The notes: generated by a model not told the origin, from the sequence alone. Shown: positions 25,322 to 33,387, counted from the stretch's first letter. The stretch: DNA of 43,002 bases from Minwuia thermotolerans (GCA_021604565.1 BQJF01000035.1:1-43002); one strand, 5' to 3'. Numbers and translations: made by a program.

Positions 25322-26127
25322 GACCAGCCGGCCTCCCTGACCGCAGGCAGATAGGTACGGCTGACCGGCACTTCCAGCCCGTTGCGCAGCAGCAGCCAGG
25401 TCTTGCGGTCACGCCGGACCACGTCCTGCACCGCGTCCTCCGCGATCCACCAGGATCGGTGTACCCGCAGGCCCCGGAGCCCGTCCAGTTCCTCCACCGC
25501 GTCCGAGAAACGGTGCAGGATCAGATCGTCCCCCAGCGCCGTATGCACGCGGACGTAATGATCCTCCGCCTGCAGGCAGAGCAGGTCCCGGCCCAGGCGG
25601 GTGGGCACACGCAACAGGAATCGCGGGGCTGTGCTGGCCGTCGCCCCCCCGTCCCCCTGCTCTGCCTCCGCGCCTGCATCCGCAGGGATTCCCGACGCCG
25701 AACGGCTGATGAAGAAGTGCACGATGGGAATCGTGATCGCCAGCGACATGACCAGCACCTGGGGATAGAGCGAGAGGAAGCTGATGTGTTCCAATGTCTC
25801 GGGCCGGAAGGTGCTCTCCAGCCAGATCACCTCGAATGTCGCGGGGACGGAGGCCAGCGCACAGGCACCCACGGTCGGAATCCAGAATCGAACCTCGCCC
25901 AGCAGACGGTGAAGGAAGTAATGCGCCAGGCGGATCTGCAGCCAGTTCAGCGCGATGCTGATGCCCCAGTACTGGATCAGTTCCAGGGTGGTGAGCGCGC
26001 CGAAGGTGCCGAACGGGCCGATCATCACCGCCAGGAACCAGACGCCCCCGACGGCCAGCCCCTCCAGCAGGATCGCTTTCAGCCGTTCCCATTCACGAAG
26101 CGCCAAGTGCACAGTGTCCTGTTTCAC
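25318..26127 (-). CDS. Membrane-anchored LytTR-type transcriptional regulator
   Basis: A 269-residue regulator. The N-terminal half has four membrane helices (about 21-40, 49-67, 85-106, 123-141). After a Glu/Gly-rich linker the C-terminal LytTR DNA-binding domain appears: FLLRVPTRLGRDLLCLQAEDHYVRVHTALGD, ILHRFSDAVEELDGLRGLRVHRSWWIA and VVRRDRKTWLLLRNGLEVPVSRTYLPAV. Such membrane LytTR proteins sense an envelope signal and act on nearby genes. It is divergent from the DUF2141 and carotenoid oxygenase genes, which may be its targets, and coupled to a YcgN-like gene. Confidence 0.85.
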   Translation of the reverse strand: MKQDTVHLALREWERLKAILLEGLAVGGVWFLAVMIGPFGTFGALTTLELIQYWGISIALNWLQIRLAHYFLHRLLGEVRFWIPTVGACALASVPATFEVIWLESTFRPETLEHISFLSLYPQVLVMSLAITIPIVHFFISRSASGIPADAGAEAEQGDGGATASTAPRFLLRVPTRLGRDLLCLQAEDHYVRVHTALGDDLILHRFSDAVEELDGLRGLRVHRSWWIAEDAVQDVVRRDRKTWLLLRNGLEVPVSRTYLPAVREAGWS

Positions 26128-26232
26128 GAAACCCGGGGCGCATTTGCCGAAGGACAGGCTTCATCCCTCGGCGTCACACGCGAACTCTATCGACGCCAAG
26201 AGGTACATTCATCGGTGAAAGGACACCAGCCC

Positions 26233-26718
26233 ATGTTCGGACGAACTTCAGTCACACAGCCTTCCACACATCGCTCAGGCGGCGTGCGCCCCGCCAGCGC
26301 CATCATCCTTGCGGCGATGATGCTCGCCCTGCCCGCAACCGTCGCGCACGCAGGCGACCTGACCATCAAGGTGGAGAACATTGCCGGCGACGACGGCCAG
26401 GTGCGGGTTGCCCTCTTCAGGGAAGGCACGAAGTTCCTGGAGTCGGGGCAGGAGGAGGCCGCCACCTTCCGTGTCACCAGCCCCGGCACCATGAACTTCA
26501 CCTTTCCCGACCTTGCCGCCGGGCGTTACGGGGTTGCCGTGTTTCATGACGCCAATGCCAATGGCGAACTGGACAGCAACCTGCTGGGCATCCCGACGGA
26601 GGGTTTGGCATTCAGCAATGCGGCGCGGGCGAACTTCGGCCCGCCATCCTTCGCCGACGTTGCCGTGACGGTGCCCGCCGAGGGTGCCGTGACCACCCGC
26701 GCACCCATGACCTATTGA
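26233..26718 (+). CDS. DUF2141 family secreted protein
   Basis: A 161-residue protein with a long signal peptide (residues 1-41: a basic start, then ASAIILAAMMLALPATVAHA and the cleavage Ala-His-Ala). The mature part matches DUF2141: LTIKVENIAGDDGQVRVALF, a central FTFPDLAAGRYGVAVFHDANANGELDSN and GIPTEGLAFSNAA. The D-x-N-x-N-G-x-L-D loop looks calcium-binding. Function is unknown. The ATG at 26233 has GAAAGGA upstream, and the carotenoid oxygenase gene follows after 11 bases, so they probably share an exported pathway. Confidence 0.82.
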   Translation: MFGRTSVTQPSTHRSGGVRPASAIILAAMMLALPATVAHAGDLTIKVENIAGDDGQVRVALFREGTKFLESGQEEAATFRVTSPGTMNFTFPDLAAGRYGVAVFHDANANGELDSNLLGIPTEGLAFSNAARANFGPPSFADVAVTVPAEGAVTTRAPMTY

Positions 26719-26729
26719 GAGGACGGACC

Positions 26730-28262
26730 ATGATGGACCGACGCACGTTCATGACCTCCCTCGCCGTCGCGGGCCTGGGACTGACCGGCATCTCCGGCAC
26801 GGCGCTGGCCGATGCCAACGCCATGCGCCATCGGGCACTCAACTTCCAGATCGGTCTGCGGGAGCGGCCCTGGCTGCTCGGCTGGCAGACGCTGGAGGCG
26901 CCGATGGTTGCCGCCGCCAGCAACGAGATCCGGGTGGAGGGGCGGATCCCTGCCGACCTCAAGGGCGATTTCTGCCGCAATGGTCCCGCGGGGCATGAGG
27001 TCTTCGGCCACCGCTACCGTCACTGGTTCGATGGCGACGGACTGGTCCACCGCTTCCGCCTGGAAGACGGCACGGTGCGCCACGAGGGGCGGATCATCGA
27101 CACCCCGAAGTGGCGGGCGGAGCAGGCTGCGTTCCAGCCCCTCTATGATGCCTTCGACACCGACGTCGAGGGTGCGTCCGTCAGTTCACTCGATTCGCTG
27201 AACCCCGGAAACATCAGCATCATTCATCATGGTGGCAGGTTGCTGGCCCTCTGGGAAGGCGGGTCAGCCATGGAGCTTGACCCGGATACGCTGGCGTTCC
27301 GGGACTTTGTCACCCTGGCACCGGAAGCGCGCGGCATGCCCTTCGCCGCCCACCCGCGGCTGGACCGGGACGGCACGCTCTGGAGCTTCGGTACTGCCGG
27401 ATTTGCGGGCAAGATCGTGCTCTATCGGGTCAATCCCGATGGCAGTCTGCACGGCATCCACCTGCTGGACGTGGCCCCCACGCCGATGGTGCACGACTTC
27501 CTGATCACGGAGCGGCACGTGGTCTTCATCCTGACGCCGTGGCGCTACGATCACTCGGCGGGGAAGACCTTTCTGGAGAGGCACGTCTGGCAGCCCGAAA
27601 CCGGCGGTCAGGCCCTGATCATCGACAAGGATGACCCGAGTCAGCGCCGGATCGTCGATCTGCCCGCCTTCTGGGTCTATCATTTCGGCAATGCCTGGGA
27701 GGATGCGGCAGGCATCATCCGTTTCGACTACTGCCGCTATGCCGATCCGACCATGACCACGGAGGCTTTCCGCCAGGTGATGAACGGCGAGGCCCCGACG
27801 GGCACCGGCGCCAGCTATCGCAGCGCCAGGATCGATCCCGTGAAGGGCCGCTTCAGCGAATCCACCCTGATCGACGGCCCGGCGGCGGAGTTCCCGCGGG
27901 TACATCCGGGCCGCATCGGGCGCCGCACGGACCGCACGGTCATGCTGCTCGCCGACCCGGATTCCGGTGTGGATCACCCGCTGTTCGCCACCACGGCAAT
28001 GGTCAATCGGGAAACAGGGCGCATTGATGCCTTCGTTCATGGTCCGACCGAGATCGCCGAGGAGGCGATTCTGGTTCCGGCTGAAGAAGGCGACACGGAT
28101 TCCGGTGCAGGCTGGGTGCTACAGACCGTGCTGGACTATGCCGCCGCGCGCACCCGCCTGAAGATATTCGACGCCACGGATCTGTCCTCCGGCCCTGTCG
28201 CGGTGGCGACCCTGCCCTATGCCCTGCCTGCCGGTCTGCATGGCAATTTCATGAAAGCCTGA
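26730..28262 (+). CDS. Tat-exported carotenoid oxygenase family protein
   Basis: A 510-residue RPE65/carotenoid cleavage dioxygenase family member. The N-terminus has a Tat signal (DRRTFMTSLAVAGLGLTG, Ala-Leu-Ala cleavage), so it folds in the cytosol and acts in the periplasm. All four iron-binding His are in place: AAHPRLDRDG, MVHDFLITERHVVF, VYHFGNAWED and LHGNF at the C-terminus. DGDGLVHRF is the strand-1 mark of the family. It would cleave a carotenoid or another stilbene- or isoeugenol-like olefin; no phytoene or other carotenoid genes are in the window. The ATG at 26730 follows GAGAGGACGGACC. Confidence 0.87.
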   Translation: MMDRRTFMTSLAVAGLGLTGISGTALADANAMRHRALNFQIGLRERPWLLGWQTLEAPMVAAASNEIRVEGRIPADLKGDFCRNGPAGHEVFGHRYRHWFDGDGLVHRFRLEDGTVRHEGRIIDTPKWRAEQAAFQPLYDAFDTDVEGASVSSLDSLNPGNISIIHHGGRLLALWEGGSAMELDPDTLAFRDFVTLAPEARGMPFAAHPRLDRDGTLWSFGTAGFAGKIVLYRVNPDGSLHGIHLLDVAPTPMVHDFLITERHVVFILTPWRYDHSAGKTFLERHVWQPETGGQALIIDKDDPSQRRIVDLPAFWVYHFGNAWEDAAGIIRFDYCRYADPTMTTEAFRQVMNGEAPTGTGASYRSARIDPVKGRFSESTLIDGPAAEFPRVHPGRIGRRTDRTVMLLADPDSGVDHPLFATTAMVNRETGRIDAFVHGPTEIAEEAILVPAEEGDTDSGAGWVLQTVLDYAAARTRLKIFDATDLSSGPVAVATLPYALPAGLHGNFMKA

Positions 28263-28287
28263 TTGCGGGCGGCCCGAAACGGGCTAT

Positions 28288-28321
28288 CTTCCGCCGGAGC
28301 AGAACCCACCTTCGGCGGAAG
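28288..28321 (+). promoter_or_regulatory. Hairpin that would sequester the regB ribosome binding site
   Basis: CTTCCGCCG (28288-28296) and CGGCGGAAG (28313-28321) are a perfect 9-bp inverted repeat with a 16-base loop. The right arm holds GGAAG, the only good ribosome binding site for the regB ATG at 28330. In RNA the stem would hide that site. It could equally be a terminator for the oxygenase gene ending at 28262, though no T tract follows. Confidence 0.5.
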
Positions 28322-28329
28322 AGTCCCGC

Positions 28330-29649
28330 ATGAGCGACCGACAGATGGCGATCCAGGACCTGTTTGTCGTCGGCACCAATCCTGGTGTCAGCGGATCGGG
28401 CCGCGTGCGACTGCAGACCCTGGTCCTGATCCGCTGGATCGCCGTGGTGGGCCAGAGCTTCTCTGTCCTGCTGATACGCTTCGGGCTGGATTTCGAATTT
28501 CCCTTTCTGCCGTGCCTGCTGACCATTCTCGCCTCCGGTGTGCTGAACATCGTTCTCGCTGTGCAGTATCCCGCAACGGCGCGCCTGTCGGACCGGGGCG
28601 CGGCGCTGTTCCTGGCCTATGACCTGCTGCAACTGGCGGCACTGCTGTACATGACCGGTGGCCTGACGAACCCGTTCGTCATCCTGATACTGGTGCCGGT
28701 GACGATCTCCGCGACGATCCTGTCGGTGCTCAGCACGGCGGCGCTCGGCCTGCTGGCGCTGGTCTTCACCAGTCTGCTGGCCTTCTGGTATCTGCCCCTG
28801 CCGTGGGCCGGGGCGGGACTGGAGTTCCCGGCACTCTATGTCGGTGCGATCTGGGTGGCGCTGGCGCTTGGCATCACCTTCATGTCGACCTATGCGGGCC
28901 GTCTCGCCTTCGAGACAAAGCGCATGTCGGATGCCCTCCGCGCCACGCAACTGGCGCTGTCGCGGGAACAACAACTCAGCGCGGTCGGCGGAATCGCTGC
29001 CGCCGCGGCCCATGAACTCGGCACCCCGCTCGGCACCATCCACCTGGTCGCCAAGGAGCTGCGGCGCGATCTGGAAAAGGACAGCCCGCTGACGGAGGAC
29101 ATCGACCTGCTGGTCAGTCAGACGGAGCGCTGCCGCGATATCCTGGCCGAACTGTCACGGCGGCCGGGCGACGGGGACGACACGTTCCGCAAGACCACCA
29201 TCGTCGGACTGGTGGAAGCAGCGGTCGAGCCCTACGGCACCGGAGAGGTCAGCATCGTGATCGAGCCGCAGACCGGCCACCCGCCGGAAGTGCCGCGCAG
29301 CCCCGAAGTCCTGCATGGCCTGGCCAACCTGACCGAGAACGCCGTCGATTTCTCCAGGCGACAGGTGCGCATCGAAATCTACTGGGACACGCCGGAAATC
29401 ACCATCCTGCTGGAGGATGACGGACCCGGCTTTCCGCAGGATGTCTTGAAGACACTGGGCGAACCCTATACCACCACAAGACGACAGCGCGGCGGCATGG
29501 GACTTGGCGTATTCATCGCGACGACGCTATTGGGTCATTCCGGGGCGACTGTCGACTTCAGCAACCGGGTCGAGAATGGCGAACTGTGTGGCGCACGCGT
29601 TGCCATTCGCTGGCCCCATGGCATTATTGAGCAGGGGACATGGGGCTGA
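28330..29649 (+). CDS. regB: Redox-sensing histidine kinase RegB/PrrB
   Basis: A 439-residue membrane kinase. Six hydrophobic segments fill residues 30-190. The quinone-binding motif GGLTNPF (110-116) is intact. The H-box is AAAHELGTPLGTIH with His228, and Cys268 in QTERCRDILAELS lies 40 residues later, the same spacing as His225 and the redox-active Cys265 of Rhodobacter RegB. ATP-binding boxes follow: LTENAVDFS (N), EDDGPGFP (G1) and GGMGLGVFIATTLL (G2). It passes phosphate to RegA, encoded next. It globally controls energy metabolism genes by redox state in this lineage. Confidence 0.94.
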   Translation: MSDRQMAIQDLFVVGTNPGVSGSGRVRLQTLVLIRWIAVVGQSFSVLLIRFGLDFEFPFLPCLLTILASGVLNIVLAVQYPATARLSDRGAALFLAYDLLQLAALLYMTGGLTNPFVILILVPVTISATILSVLSTAALGLLALVFTSLLAFWYLPLPWAGAGLEFPALYVGAIWVALALGITFMSTYAGRLAFETKRMSDALRATQLALSREQQLSAVGGIAAAAAHELGTPLGTIHLVAKELRRDLEKDSPLTEDIDLLVSQTERCRDILAELSRRPGDGDDTFRKTTIVGLVEAAVEPYGTGEVSIVIEPQTGHPPEVPRSPEVLHGLANLTENAVDFSRRQVRIEIYWDTPEITILLEDDGPGFPQDVLKTLGEPYTTTRRQRGGMGLGVFIATTLLGHSGATVDFSNRVENGELCGARVAIRWPHGIIEQGTWG

Positions 29650-29695
29650 CGGGGGACCGTCCGGCATCCGGCACCCAACGACGCAGAAGGGGACC

Positions 29696-30271
29696 ATGCG
29701 CATGGTGAAGGACGGTGACGAGGAGATGCTCGACATCAACGACCTCGAGGATCGCTCCCTGCTGATCATCGATGATGACAAGGCATTCCGTCTGCGGCTG
29801 GCCCGCGCCATGGAAAAGCGCGGCTTCGACGTGGAAGCGGCCGAGACCGTGGAAGAGGGTATCGCCATGGTGCGCAGCCTGCGCCCCGCCTTCGCCGTGG
29901 TCGATCTGCGGCTGGAGGATGGCAACGGCCTGGATATCGTCGGTGCCCTGCATGAGGTACGGCCCGAGGCACGGGCGGTGATGCTGACCGGCTATGGCAA
30001 CATCGCGACCGCCGTCGCGGCGGTGAAGGCCGGCGCCATCGACTATCTGGCCAAGCCGGCCGACGCAGACGATGTCGCGAACGCCCTGCTGGCGGTCGAT
30101 GGGGAGAAGCCGGCACCGCCGGAGAACCCCATGTCCGCCGACCGGGTACGCTGGGAACATATCCAGCGGGTCTACGAGCTTTGCGGGCGCAATGTGTCGG
30201 AGACGGCGCGGCGGCTGAACATGCACCGCCGCACCCTGCAGCGCATCCTGGCGAAGCGCAGCCCGCGCTGA
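29696..30271 (+). CDS. regA: Redox response regulator RegA/PrrA/ActR
   Basis: A 191-residue two-domain regulator. The receiver has LLIIDDDKAFRLRLARAME, the phosphoacceptor Asp70 (FAVVDLRLEDGNGLDIV), the switch Thr in VMLTGYGNIATAVAAVK and Lys in DYLAKPADADD. After a Pro linker the C-terminal Fis-type HTH (MSADRVRWEHIQRVYELC, GRNVSETARRLNMHRRTLQRIL) matches RegA. I start at 29696 (MRMVKDG), with AAGGGG five bases upstream; the ATG at 29702 is an alternative. It follows regB by 46 bases. Confidence 0.94.
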   Translation: MRMVKDGDEEMLDINDLEDRSLLIIDDDKAFRLRLARAMEKRGFDVEAAETVEEGIAMVRSLRPAFAVVDLRLEDGNGLDIVGALHEVRPEARAVMLTGYGNIATAVAAVKAGAIDYLAKPADADDVANALLAVDGEKPAPPENPMSADRVRWEHIQRVYELCGRNVSETARRLNMHRRTLQRILAKRSPR

Positions 30272-30316
30272 GGCTGATTAACCAAAGCGAAAGCCTTCAG
30301 CACTAGGGTTCACGAT

Positions 30317-30340
30317 GTATGCGCGGATGGTCGCGCATAC
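30317..30340. promoter_or_regulatory. Perfect palindrome upstream of the tandem receiver genes
   Basis: GTATGCGCG (30317-30325) and CGCGCATAC (30332-30340) form a 9-bp stem with loop GATGGT, 45 bases after the regA stop and 25 bases before the first receiver gene. It could be a dimeric operator or a terminator; no T tract follows. Confidence 0.4.
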
Positions 30341-30364
30341 CGTGGACCTGTCTGTGGTGACGCC

Positions 30365-30913
30365 TTGAAATACCTCGATCTCAGCATGCTCTCGGTCATG
30401 GTGGCGGACGACAACCGCCATATCCGCGACATCATCGTGCAGATCTTGCGGGCGCTGGGCGTACGGAACATGCACATGGCAGAGGATGGCGTGAACGCCT
30501 TCCAGATCCTCTGCTCCCAGCCCATCGACATCGTCATCATCGACAATCGGATGCAGCCGATCTCCGGCACCGACTTCACGCGCCTGGTCCGCCGGAGCGA
30601 GGAAAGCCCGAACCCCTACGTGCCGATCCTGATGGTCACCGGCTATGCCGACAAGCGGACGATCATCGAAGCGCGCAATGCCGGTGTCCACGACATCATC
30701 GTGAAACCCCTGTCGGCAGCGCTGGTCTCGACCCGTCTGTCGGAGGTGATCCTGAATCCGCGCAACTTCGTGCGCACGAAGACCTATTTCGGGCCGGACA
30801 GGCGCGACGGCCAGGGTCTGGATTCCGGTGATCGCCGCCGCAACCTGGACCCCGCCCCCATTCTTGACGCGCTTGCCGCGCTGCCCGCAGTTCCCGCAGT
30901 CGGCAATGGCTGA
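30365..30913 (+). CDS. Single-domain response regulator (receiver) 1, TTG start
   Basis: A 182-residue receiver-only protein. The TTG at 30365 is supported by alignment with the next protein: YLDLSMLSVMVADDN here against ILDLSGISILIVDDN there. The ATG at 30386 would cut into the first strand. The phosphoacceptor is Asp60 (IVIIDNRMQPISG), the switch Thr is in ILMVTGYAD and the Lys in IIVKPLS. After the receiver comes NFVRTKTYFGPDRRDG, a tail shared with the next protein, then a Pro- and Ala-rich end. It lacks an output domain, so it must act through partners. It lies between regA and its paralogue. Confidence 0.85.
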   Translation: MKYLDLSMLSVMVADDNRHIRDIIVQILRALGVRNMHMAEDGVNAFQILCSQPIDIVIIDNRMQPISGTDFTRLVRRSEESPNPYVPILMVTGYADKRTIIEARNAGVHDIIVKPLSAALVSTRLSEVILNPRNFVRTKTYFGPDRRDGQGLDSGDRRRNLDPAPILDALAALPAVPAVGNG

Positions 30914-30922
30914 GGTCACGCC

Positions 30923-31456
30923 ATGAGCAGGGATATTCTGGACCTCAGCGGCATCTCGATCCTGATCGTCGACGACAACAAGCAGATGCGGGCGCTGATC
31001 GTGCGCATTCTGGAGGCCCTGCATGTCGGTATGGTGCAGGAGGCCGAGGACGCCAACCAGGCCCTGCGACGCATGAAGCAGGCGATCCCCGACATCATGC
31101 TGCTGGACCACCGCATGGACGGCATGACCGGCAACGAACTGGTCAGCTACATTCGCAATGACGAGAAGAGCCCCCATCCCTATCTGCCGATCATCATGGT
31201 CTCCGGCTATGGCGATCATGACAGCGTCACGAACGCGCGCGATGCCGGTGTCACCGAATATCTCGCGAAGCCGCTTTCGGTCGCGGTGCTTGGCCAGCGC
31301 CTGACCGCAGTGATCGAGCATGCCAGGCCCTTCGTGCGCACCAAGGAATACTTCGGACCCGACCGACGCCGCCGCAAGGTTCCGCCAGAAGGCTCACCCC
31401 GTCGCCGTGCAGATGACGCGGAGACCGGCGAATCCGAGAACGAGGACGCTGCCTGA
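30923..31456 (+). CDS. Single-domain response regulator (receiver) 2
   Basis: A 177-residue receiver-only protein, paralogous to the preceding one. It has LIVDDNKQMRALIVRIL, the phosphoacceptor Asp62 (IMLLDHRMDGMTG), the switch Ser in IIMVSGYGD and Lys in EYLAKPLS. The C-terminal tail FVRTKEYFGPDRRRRK is the shared motif, followed by a charged Arg/Glu end. The gene starts 9 bases after the first receiver gene. Tandem pairs of such tails suggest docking to a common partner, perhaps a chemotaxis-like or phosphorelay kinase. Confidence 0.87.
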   Translation: MSRDILDLSGISILIVDDNKQMRALIVRILEALHVGMVQEAEDANQALRRMKQAIPDIMLLDHRMDGMTGNELVSYIRNDEKSPHPYLPIIMVSGYGDHDSVTNARDAGVTEYLAKPLSVAVLGQRLTAVIEHARPFVRTKEYFGPDRRRRKVPPEGSPRRRADDAETGESENEDAA

Positions 31457-31605
31457 GCGAAAGGCCGGACCGGTGCCCGCGACACCGTTCCTTGATCAAT
31501 TCCGATTCTCCATCCAGATTGGCAACGGGAATCGAGGCCTCTGCTTCACGACAGCGCGCACCAGTCGCCAGCGGGGTTCTGCCAGCAGGATAGCGGACAC
31601 CGTGA

Positions 31606-32856
31606 ATGACCAGTCAGACTTCCGACGCGACCACCAGTGCAGAGGGAACGGCAACGGCCACGCTGCCTGATCCGGCGAGCATCGGCGCTGCCGCCGACCG
31701 CCTCAAGCTGATCGTCATATCGCCCCTCGGCCGTTCCGGTTCGTTCCTGATCCAGTCACTGTTCGACGGCCATCCGGAAGTCGTCTGCTTTTCGGAAGTC
31801 GCGCAGCACTGGCACCATGCAGAAAGTTTCAGGGCGGTCGGTCAGGACATCACGGCATGGCTTGACGCGAATCCCGAGTTCCATGACGGCAGTAGTTTCG
31901 CAGGCGAAGACGCCTCCATGGCCGTTGCACTGGCGACCTGGTTCCGGCAACGCCGCCCGCAGTTCGAGGATGCCTTCCGGCTGGCCTGGGACGCCCTGGA
32001 CGACAGCGCCGAAGAGAGACGCCTCTACGTCAGCCTGGCGGTGGCCTGGGCCTGCATCCGCGGTCAGGAAACGGATCGCCTGAAGTACATGGTGCTGCAG
32101 CATCACAACAATCGCGCCATTGCGGGCGACATGCCCGCGATTCTGCGCGCGTTTCCCGATACCCGGATCCTGGCAACCTGCCGTCACCCCATCGAGAGCG
32201 GGCTGAGCTTCCTGACCCTCGACCGGCGGACGGGTCACGCGTCGTTCCGCAATTATTGCCGCAACGTCCGGGGCTGGTCGGTGACTTGCTGGCGCAACAT
32301 GGAGACGGTGGCCGCGCAGTTGTCGGACGAGTCCCGCCTTCGGTTGCTTGACCTGAACGCCCTGCACGAAGACCCGGACGAGATCCTGCGCCGCATGACA
32401 CTGTGGCTTGGCATCAGCGGCGATCCGGCGCTGCATACATCGTCCATCTGTGACATACCCTGGCTCGGCAACAGTGCCGACGGTGCGCCCATCCCGACCT
32501 TCGAGAAGAAGCGTGCCACCCTGATCTATCCAGCCACCATCGGGACGGAGAAAGGCCTGAGCCGAAGCGAGTACCGGTTCGCCGAATGGTTCACGCGCCC
32601 TTTCCTGACGAGCGCGGGCTATGCTGACCCGGCGACGGAAGGCACCACATCGCTCGCCGGCTTCCTCTGGATCCTGTTCTCGCGCATGGAATGGTTCCGT
32701 GCCGATACGATAGCCCATGACCGGGGTCTTAAGCGTCTTGCCCGCCGACTGGGGCTGGTGGAGACAGCGCTGGTCCTGAGGGAACTGCTGGCGCTGAAAC
32801 GGTCCGTCCGACGCCCACTGGCCCATCTCCGCCTCGACCGCGACTCGGCGGCATGA
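31606..32856 (+). CDS. Sulfotransferase-fold protein, candidate phosphoramidate transferase
   Basis: A 416-residue protein with sulfotransferase-like nucleotide signatures: the 5'-phosphosulfate-binding loop VISPLGRSGSFLIQSLFDGHP (about 37-57), with RSGS at the phosphate grip, and the 3'-phosphate motif ILATCRHPIESGLSFLTLD (Arg and Ser near residues 196-203). YPATIGTEKGLS lies near the C-terminus. Classic sulfotransferases use PAPS, a 3'-phosphonucleotide donor. The ATG of the next kinase gene overlaps this stop (ATGA), and the neighbours form an MeOPN-type pathway whose final donor is a 3'-phospho-CDP derivative. I therefore infer transfer of phosphoramidate, not sulfate, to a glycan. Transfer of sulfate from PAPS remains the alternative. 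Confidence 0.75.
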   Translation: MTSQTSDATTSAEGTATATLPDPASIGAAADRLKLIVISPLGRSGSFLIQSLFDGHPEVVCFSEVAQHWHHAESFRAVGQDITAWLDANPEFHDGSSFAGEDASMAVALATWFRQRRPQFEDAFRLAWDALDDSAEERRLYVSLAVAWACIRGQETDRLKYMVLQHHNNRAIAGDMPAILRAFPDTRILATCRHPIESGLSFLTLDRRTGHASFRNYCRNVRGWSVTCWRNMETVAAQLSDESRLRLLDLNALHEDPDEILRRMTLWLGISGDPALHTSSICDIPWLGNSADGAPIPTFEKKRATLIYPATIGTEKGLSRSEYRFAEWFTRPFLTSAGYADPATEGTTSLAGFLWILFSRMEWFRADTIAHDRGLKRLARRLGLVETALVLRELLALKRSVRRPLAHLRLDRDSAA

Positions 32857-33380
32857 AGGCAGGTCGCACGATCTGGATCACCGGCCTGTCCGGTGCAGGC
32901 AAATCCACCCTCGCCGGACCAGTCTCGGATGGACTGCGACAGGCGGGAGAGCATGTCGTTCTGCTGGATGGCGACGAATTGCGTGCTGTCTTCGGGCCGT
33001 CCGCGACGGCAGCGGCAAGTCACACGCGCGCGGCGCGGCTCGATCTGGCCCTGCGCTATGGCCGACTGTGCCGCATGTTGAGCAGTCAGGGCCTGACGGT
33101 CGTCATCGCGACCATTTCCCTCTACCGCGAGGTTCAGGACTGGAACCGGGAGCATCTGCCCGGATACACCGAGATCTTTCTGGATGTACCGCTGGAAGAA
33201 CTCAGGCGACGCGATCCGAAGGGCATCTATCGCCGGTTCGATGCGGGCGAGATCACCGATGTGTCCGGACTGGATGTCGCCGTGGACTTTCCAGCCGCAC
33301 CCGATCTGCACCTGCGCTGGGAATCGGGAGTGGGCATTGATGAACTGACCGCGCGGGTCCAGTCGTTCCTGCGGAAATGA
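32853..33380 (+). CDS. APS-kinase-like kinase, probable CDP-phosphoramidate 3'-kinase (Cj1415-like)
   Basis: A 175-residue P-loop kinase resembling CysC. It shows WITGLSGAGKSTLA (8-21), LLDGDELRAVFG, the lid-region VIATISLYREVQDWNRE and FLDVPLEELRRRDPKGIYRRF. By sequence it would be called adenylylsulfate kinase. No sulfate adenylyltransferase or other sulfur genes are near, while the convergent genes starting 7 bases away match the Campylobacter glutamine kinase, cytidylyltransferase and hydrolase. In that pathway Cj1415, also an APS-kinase homologue, phosphorylates the 3'-OH of cytidine diphosphoramidate. The four-base overlap with the sulfotransferase-like gene fits delivery of that donor. 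Substrate is inferred from context. Confidence 0.8.
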   Translation: MKAGRTIWITGLSGAGKSTLAGPVSDGLRQAGEHVVLLDGDELRAVFGPSATAAASHTRAARLDLALRYGRLCRMLSSQGLTVVIATISLYREVQDWNREHLPGYTEIFLDVPLEELRRRDPKGIYRRFDAGEITDVSGLDVAVDFPAAPDLHLRWESGVGIDELTARVQSFLRK

Positions 33381-33387
33381 TCACGAC

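Noticed and set aside
26730..31456. Part of a photosynthesis gene cluster, suggested by regBA and a carotenoid gene
   Set aside because: No bch, crt, puf or puh genes are present; the oxygenase is a cleavage enzyme with a Tat signal.
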